DNA of 64,000 nt from Halobellus ruber (GTDB lineage: Archaea > Halobacteriota > Halobacteria > Halobacteriales > Haloferacaceae). The DNA lies in assembly GCF_014212355.1 (NCBI RefSeq), contig NZ_JACKXD010000003.1, forward strand, positions 186,001-250,000, written 5' to 3'. The notes beneath the pieces are model-generated. The model was not told the origin of the DNA. It ran no database searches and saw only the letters and a list, made by a program, of their open reading frames with translations. Within the stretch, counting starts at the first letter, position 1. Every line of letters begins with the position of its first letter. Shown piece by piece: positions 59,362 to 64,000 of this stretch. The position numbers and the translations under genes were made by a program.

Positions 59362-60048
59362 TCAACACCCGCCAGCGCCACCGGCGCCGCCAGCACCGGC
59401 CGCACCGCCGGCACAGGAGGCGGCCGCTCCAGCACTCGCGCCAGCACAAGCCGAAGCGACGGCGGCTCCGCCACCGCCGGCGTACGCGCCCGACGACGCC
59501 ATCGACTCGGCGTCAAACTGCTGCCAGTAGACGGGTGGCACGCCGTCGTCACCGTCGTCGCCAGCCTTCACGTCGGCGCGCAGGTCCGACAGGGTGTATC
59601 CCGGGTCGGTGAGGTACCTCTCCACGAGTGTCGGCTGGACGGTGATACGCCGGTAGACGACGTCCTCTTCGTTGGCGTCGGCGTATGCGAACTGCACGTC
59701 GTAATGGCGGACGTGGAACCCTTTGAAGACCGAATGAATGGCTTCGAGGATGGTTCCGACCACGTCCCAGACGGTGTCCATAGCGGGTTCGCCCGCGTCC
59801 TCAAGAACCACCGGAACGACGGGAACCAGAATATCGTCGCCATCGCGGTGCGTGTTCACCTTGTTCACTTCGTGGACTTCGGGGACGTCCGCGAGAGCAT
59901 CGGGAAGCGGGTCGAACGCGTCTGCCAGTCGGTCGTCACCGGCGTTGTTCTCCTCACGATAATCCTCGGTCAAGTCCTCGAGGCCGATACTATCCAGGAA
60001 GTCCGCGGCTCTCTCGGTGAAGCTGCGGTCGTCACTGGAGGGCATCAA
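59362..60048 (-). CDS. Unrecognised protein with a Gly/Ala/Cys-rich tail
   Basis: 228 residues. The N-terminal ~180 form an acidic soluble domain with VWDVVGTILEAIHSVFKGFHVRHYDVQFAYADANEED (middle quoted as SVFKGFHVRHYDVQFAYADA) and RITVQPTLVERYL. A switch at SMASSGAYAGGGG leads to ~40 residues of only Gly, Ala, Ser, Val and three Cys, ending GGC. No signal peptide. No family recognised. The tail could be a flexible or processed segment, or a low-complexity membrane/surface anchor. TATA-like TTTATGACC lies ~40 nt before the ATG. Confidence 0.6.
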   Translation of the reverse strand: MMPSSDDRSFTERAADFLDSIGLEDLTEDYREENNAGDDRLADAFDPLPDALADVPEVHEVNKVNTHRDGDDILVPVVPVVLEDAGEPAMDTVWDVVGTILEAIHSVFKGFHVRHYDVQFAYADANEEDVVYRRITVQPTLVERYLTDPGYTLSDLRADVKAGDDGDDGVPPVYWQQFDAESMASSGAYAGGGGAAVASACAGASAGAAASCAGGAAGAGGAGGAGGC

Positions 60049-60274
60049 GCGATTATTGTACGACAGCGGTCATAAATCTGGGTGGTATCGACGTGCCTAT
60101 CGTAGCGTTTGCAACTGGTTGCACATCCGATCGCACGCCGTCGTGCGATCGAGTGAGCGAAGACTTGCAGATGCTACTGTAGTTCTGATGGAACTGTCCC
60201 AGTCAACTCGGGCGTTGTATGCAGCAGTTCCCACTTCATCGGATTTAATTGTTTTATAATACACAGCCCGACAA

Positions 60275-62392
60275 ATGGCCGATAATGACGAGGGTGGATC
60301 ACATGCCTCCGACCCGGCGGTACTAGACCCGCAAGAACGACCGGCGGAGGCTTGTGCGTACGGGCACGAGAGTATTGACTGGACCTGCCCCCGGGACCCC
60401 CGGGACGACGGGGACTACTGTATCTTCCACGCCCCGGTCTCGACGAAGCAACCTGAGGAGGTTCGCGACGCATTCGTGGCCGCGCTCAAGGAACCCGGAA
60501 AGCAGGCGAAGGCCTTCATCGGGGCGCGCCTGTCGTCGTTAGACCTCTCCTTCGAGACCATCCACCCGCCGGACAACTACCCCATCGACCTGCGGTACGC
60601 GTCCATCGAGGATAGGCTTGATTGTGCATACACCAAGTTCGACTCGATACTATGGTTGGCCAACACCGAGATCGGGACCTGTAATTTCGAAGGGGCGTCG
60701 TTCCGGGACGAGGTTAACCTCGAGGACGCCTCCGTCGGCGAGTTCCGAGCGAACAAAGGGGAGTTCGTCGACGGGATCACCGCCGAGGGCCTGTCTGTAG
60801 CCAACGATAGCCTGATACGCGGCGACCTGTCGTTTCAGCGTGCACGGTTCGGCGACCGTGTCGAGTTGACAGAACTCACCGTCGACGGTGAGCTGGACCT
60901 CACCGACGCCTCGGTACAGGGCCAGTTGGCCCTCGGTTCGGCAGACGTCGACGGCGATATCGAGGCGAGACGTCTCAACTGCGAGGGGAGAGTGTGGCTC
61001 AGGGAGGCGTCGGTAGGGGGGGATCTGGAATTGTCGAAGGCATCCGTAGCCGGCGATGTGAGCTTGGGAACCGCGACGATCGTGGAGGGAGTGGATATGA
61101 CAGATGTCGAGATCGACGAAGGAGTGGAGATGACGCACTGCACTGTGGGTGGGTCTCTCGAGGTCTCGGACGCGGATTTCGAGGACTCGCTGTTACTCGC
61201 GTCCGCCGAGGTCGGCGCCATTGAGGGGCGCTCCGCCACGTTCCGGGACGACGTCCACGCTACCGGCATAACGGTCAGCACAGGGGTCTCACTGGATGAT
61301 GTCGACGCTTGGAGCCTCAATTTTATGAATTCGACGCTGGGAGAGACCGTGGAACTGAACGGAACCGCAGAGCGTATATACTTCGACAACACGACGCTCA
61401 CCGAGCCAGGGGTCTTCGATCTCTCCGGGGTGACAGCCGAGAGCGGTCGGATAACGTTGCCCGCCGATACCCCCGTCGTCTACGACTTCACGGACGCAAC
61501 GCTCGGCGACATCAAGCTCGCGACGAACGACGACGACGCCCACCTGTTCGAGCGCTTCCGCTTCGAGAACACCACGTTTGACGGCTTTGACTTTGGCCCC
61601 TACAGTGACGACCTCGCCGCCGTCGACTGGCGTATCGATACCCTCACTGACGCCGTCGATATCGACGACGGGATTTCCGACGGAGAGATCGTTTCAGAGA
61701 TGGAGGACGTCGCGGCTCTGATCGAGGAGGCAAACGAGCACGAAACGGAGAGCATATCCGAAATGTTCGCAGCCACTATAGATGCGTCGCCGGTCGAGTT
61801 TGACGTCGAACTCGAGGACATAGAGACGACAGATGACTTGCAGGAGACCCTCCACGAATTTGCCGAACGAGCCGAAGAGGAGCTAGAAGGCGAAAAGCCC
61901 GGAGGACCGACCGCCGGCGAACTGGAGAACACCTACCTCAAGGCCAAGAACGGTGCCGACCGGACCGGGGCAGACGAGATGGCAGCGCGATTCTTCATCC
62001 GAGAAATGAAGTTTCGCCGCCAACGCCACGCGAACGAGTTCCGGACGGGTGATTCCATCCACGGACGCCTCAAGAGCGGGTGGGATTGGGTGACCAACCT
62101 GACGCTGGACGTCGTCGCAGGATATGGTGAGCGGCCGCGGAACGTAGTCGGCGTCTCCATCGGTCTCGTCTTCGCATTCGGCGGTATCTACCAATTGATG
62201 AATGCGCTCCCGAGCGGCAGCGGAACGCGGGACTACGTCCTGTTCAGCCTGCAGAATTTCGTGGCCTTCCTCATCGGGAGCAACCCGCGAGGGACGCTCG
62301 CTGTCCGGTACGTGAGTGCTACAGAGGCGTTCCTCGGGGCCTTCCTCATTGCACTGTTCGTATTCACGCTGACTCGATCGTTGAATCGCTGA
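60275..62392 (+). CDS. Pentapeptide-repeat protein with C-terminal two-span channel-like domain
   Basis: 705 residues. A Cys/His front (CAYGHESIDWTCPRDPRDDGDYCIFHAP, i.e. CAYGHE, WTCPRD, YCIFHAP) resembles a small metal-binding knuckle. Residues ~100-430 are imperfect pentapeptide/beta-helix repeats (e.g. CNFEGASFRDEVNLEDASVG, LSFQRARFGDRVELTELTVD). A helical linker leads to two membrane spans, VVGVSIGLVFAFGGIYQLM and FLGAFLIALFVFTLTRSL. Between them, where Ion_trans_2 channels have a TxGYGD filter, it reads FVAFLIGSNPRGTLAV. This is a channel-like protein that probably does not conduct K+ in the normal way. Start MADNDEGG has a TATA-like TTAATTGTTTTATAAT about 25 nt upstream. Confidence 0.75.
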   Translation: MADNDEGGSHASDPAVLDPQERPAEACAYGHESIDWTCPRDPRDDGDYCIFHAPVSTKQPEEVRDAFVAALKEPGKQAKAFIGARLSSLDLSFETIHPPDNYPIDLRYASIEDRLDCAYTKFDSILWLANTEIGTCNFEGASFRDEVNLEDASVGEFRANKGEFVDGITAEGLSVANDSLIRGDLSFQRARFGDRVELTELTVDGELDLTDASVQGQLALGSADVDGDIEARRLNCEGRVWLREASVGGDLELSKASVAGDVSLGTATIVEGVDMTDVEIDEGVEMTHCTVGGSLEVSDADFEDSLLLASAEVGAIEGRSATFRDDVHATGITVSTGVSLDDVDAWSLNFMNSTLGETVELNGTAERIYFDNTTLTEPGVFDLSGVTAESGRITLPADTPVVYDFTDATLGDIKLATNDDDAHLFERFRFENTTFDGFDFGPYSDDLAAVDWRIDTLTDAVDIDDGISDGEIVSEMEDVAALIEEANEHETESISEMFAATIDASPVEFDVELEDIETTDDLQETLHEFAERAEEELEGEKPGGPTAGELENTYLKAKNGADRTGADEMAARFFIREMKFRRQRHANEFRTGDSIHGRLKSGWDWVTNLTLDVVAGYGERPRNVVGVSIGLVFAFGGIYQLMNALPSGSGTRDYVLFSLQNFVAFLIGSNPRGTLAVRYVSATEAFLGAFLIALFVFTLTRSLNR

Positions 62393-62537
62393 TACTGTCG
62401 GCATCCCGGTGGCGTCGTCGGGTAGCAGTGTGACCTGGCGGCGACGGAAGTTGTTGATCGAGTCGATGGCGTCTACAACCGGAATCAGGACGGGGTTCGT
62501 GCTGTCCCAGTGCGAAAGTACGTCTGCTTTGACCTCC

Positions 62538-62560
62538 TCCCACCCCTGAAGGGGGTGGGA
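62538..62560 (-). repeat. IS605-type terminal hairpin
   Basis: Nine-bp stem TCCCACCCC/GGGGTGGGA with a 5-nt loop. On the minus strand it is followed by GGAGGTCAAAG, like the GGAGGAATC after the hairpin at 36252. Confidence 0.5.
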
Positions 62561-62985
62561 TTCCTCGCGCGGTGGGCAACCCCGATGGGTCGCCGGGCAC
62601 CCGGAGGCAAGATTCCCACTATGATAGTGGTACTCCGGTTTGTGGGTTCCGCTTCAGCCCCTGAACGGGGGTCGTGGTGTTGCTTTGCCCCCTTGCGGAG
62701 GTATCCGCTCACGACAACCCACTACCGTGTCGCCACGGTAGTGTGGTTCCGCCGTCGTGTTCTCTCGGGCGGCCAGCAGGCCGGGCCATCGGCCTCACCG
62801 CCGTTTCAGTCTCGTCGTAGCGGTGGCAAGTGCGGGCGGGCTCGCTTTTTGATTGTGGTGGAGACACCCATCCAACTCCAAGTTTCCCGACTTGCTTACC
62901 TCGATAATCTTTCTCCGACAAATAAAACATCGGGGTTGCAGCCGAGTTCAGGGTGGTGGTTTACCGTGCCGTGCTGTCGCTCACA

Positions 62986-63005
62986 CCCACCCCTGAAGGG
63001 GTTGG
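62986..63005 (-). repeat. IS605-type terminal hairpin, imperfect
   Basis: CCAACCCC-TTCA-GGGGTGGG on the minus strand, with one mismatch. Same flank GCGAGCGGAAG as in the other two copies. Confidence 0.4.
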
Positions 63006-63293
63006 CTTCCGCTCGCTACGTGTCATAGCAGGCAGCGTTTGGGTCCGGCATTGCACCGCCAGGGGCCGTTCAGTGATACTGTTGGCTACAACTACGTGGA
63101 GACCTTCGACACCCCGGAGTGTCGAAATCCGTCACGGGACGATAGCCGACAGTATCAGTACCCGTTCGTGTGCCGACGGCAGGAACCGTTCGCGCCCGCA
63201 GGGCAGTGGAATGAATCGGTGTCGACGGCGTCGGTGGCCGGTTGGCCCGACACACGTTTGATGCTCGCATCGCAAAGGAGGAGTGGAGGCGCA

Positions 63294-64000
63294 ATGGACT
63301 GGGCGGATCCTGACGTTCTCGAAGCGCGGGTGCGTGGGTTCGGTAGCGAGAGCCTCGCGGCGTTCGTGGCTGACCTCTGGGCCGCTCGGGGATTCGAGAC
63401 TGATCGTGACGGAGCGGTCGTTACCGCACGCCGTGACGAGCAGACTCGCGTGGTGTACGTCCTCACGGGGCGTGGTGGGACGCCGCCTGTCGAGACGGCG
63501 CGTCCCGTGGACGTGGTTGTTGCGTCGGGGCGTCCACGAGCGGGAGAGACGCTGGCTGCGGAGTTGAACGCACGGGTCGTCGACGCCGCTGGGCTGACCG
63601 GGATGCTTCGCTACGCTATCGAGCGTGACGTGGCTGCGGACCTGTGTGAGCGGCATTTCGGCGCGGCACCCGAAGCGGTGACGGCCCCGCCGCGGGACCG
63701 AGTCCGCCGAGCCGTAGAGAGGCTCGAAGCCGAGACCGTGGTGACGGTTCTGCTCGCGGCGTTCGTCGTGGCTGTCGGAGCGGGGGCAGTCTTCGGCCCG
63801 ACGAACCCAGGTGTCGCCGGTGACGAAACACCGGATGAGGCAGCCGTCACGCCCGGGACAGTGACGAGCCCGGGGGGCGATGGACCGGGGACCGTGACGG
63901 TCGATGCCGGATCGAGTCCGACCGACACCGGCGTCAGCACCCCAGCAGTCGTACCCGGCGTGAGCGAGACAGGGATCAGCAACGCGAGCCGGCTGGCGGA
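63294..64000 (+). CDS. Restriction-endonuclease-like/TM/DUF7537-like membrane protein (3' end beyond window)
   Basis: 235 codons are visible and the gene runs off the right edge. The front (VLEARVRGFGSESLAAFVADLW, AARGFETDRDG and VYVLTGRGG) has the secondary structure of Mrr/REase-like folds, but the usual D-(x)-ExK catalytic pattern is not evident. A span follows at TVVTVLLAAFVVAVGAGAVF. The outer part is Thr/Gly/Pro-rich and ends in GISNASRLAD, the opening of the haloarchaeal DUF7537-type secreted domain. ATG 63294 follows the purine-rich AAGGAGGAGTGGAGG, a possible Shine-Dalgarno site. Confidence 0.6.
   Translation, partial: MDWADPDVLEARVRGFGSESLAAFVADLWAARGFETDRDGAVVTARRDEQTRVVYVLTGRGGTPPVETARPVDVVVASGRPRAGETLAAELNARVVDAAGLTGMLRYAIERDVAADLCERHFGAAPEAVTAPPRDRVRRAVERLEAETVVTVLLAAFVVAVGAGAVFGPTNPGVAGDETPDEAAVTPGTVTSPGGDGPGTVTVDAGSSPTDTGVSTPAVVPGVSETGISNASRLA

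Larger units (their letters stand above)
62393..63293. mobile_element. Decayed IS200/IS605-type region, no intact gene
   Basis: 900 nt without a supported gene. On the minus strand it contains at least two hairpin ends of the same type as at 36241-36276: GCGAGGAATCCCACC...GGTGGGAGGAGG (62531-62570) and GCGAGCGGAAGCCAAC...GGTGGGTGTG (62981-63016). A further partial one lies near 62653-62676. These resemble the 3' ends and guide RNA scaffolds of TnpB elements. A minus-strand frame at 62709-62930 has a Cys-His patch (ARTCHRYDE) that could be a remnant of TnpB's zinc finger; this is weak. Confidence 0.45.

Noticed and set aside
1-64000. CRISPR arrays
   Set aside because: No regularly spaced direct repeats of 24-40 nt seen. 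The only short tandem repeats encode the MutL linker and TPR units.

Overview
The window is chromosomal DNA from a haloarchaeon (class Halobacteria). It is very GC-rich, its proteins are strongly acidic, TATA-like boxes sit 25-60 nt upstream of start codons, and many 4-bp ATGA/GTGA overlaps link genes. Core genes of archaeal type are present: aIF2-gamma, RpoE1, Spt4, rps24e, Kae1-Bud32, the SAMP E1 enzyme UbaA, F420-dependent NADP reductase and a salactin-like actin. I cannot name the genus from this alone.

Layout. 0-9.3 kb: mismatch repair genes mutS, nudix and mutL, interrupted by a ~3.5 kb insertion. 9.5-23.3 kb: nuoCD, a Bat-type regulator, ubaA, leuS, a HAD hydrolase, npdG, hisE, a ZIP transporter, a PINc-KH ATPase and an XTP pyrophosphatase. 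23.5-31 kb: an information-processing block (kae1-bud32, rps24e, dephospho-CoA kinase, spt4, rpoE1, PIN protein, aIF2-gamma, FAU-1). 31-37 kb: a channel-like protein, an ArsB/NhaD permease, a PrsW protease and riboflavin synthase. 37-41 kb: a membrane protein next to a salactin-like actin, plus zinc-ribbon and membrane proteins. 41.3-46.2 kb: an lctP-dld lactate uptake and oxidation pair. 46.5-58.8 kb: haloarchaea-specific small membrane proteins, ArsR-type regulators and an ABC exporter, several with frameshifts. 58.9-63.3 kb: accessory DNA with a DUF3592 relic, a Gly/Ala/Cys-tailed protein, a pentapeptide-repeat channel-like protein and IS200/IS605-type relics. The right edge cuts a gene for a restriction-endonuclease-like membrane protein.

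Most striking feature. mutS has been invaded between the Walker B region and the H-loop of its ATPase domain. The invading DNA carries its own divergent mutS 3' end, so the reading frame was repaired with a foreign tail. It also carries one large STAND/NACHT-like P-loop NTPase with TPR repeats. The displaced original mutS 3' end survives as an orphan fragment on the far side. A near-identical 13-bp inverted repeat lies just inside both junctions and no recombinase is visible. I read this as a gene-restoring mobile cassette that delivers a candidate antiviral sensor into mutS.

Other anomalies: an IS605-type hairpin that supplies the stop codon of riboflavin synthase; a channel-like gene with no in-frame stop; homopolymer frameshifts in two membrane-protein genes; a stand-alone nuoCD; and a pentapeptide-repeat protein whose channel-like end lacks the GYG filter. 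No tRNA, rRNA or CRISPR array was found. Family names and DUF numbers come from recognition, not from a database search.
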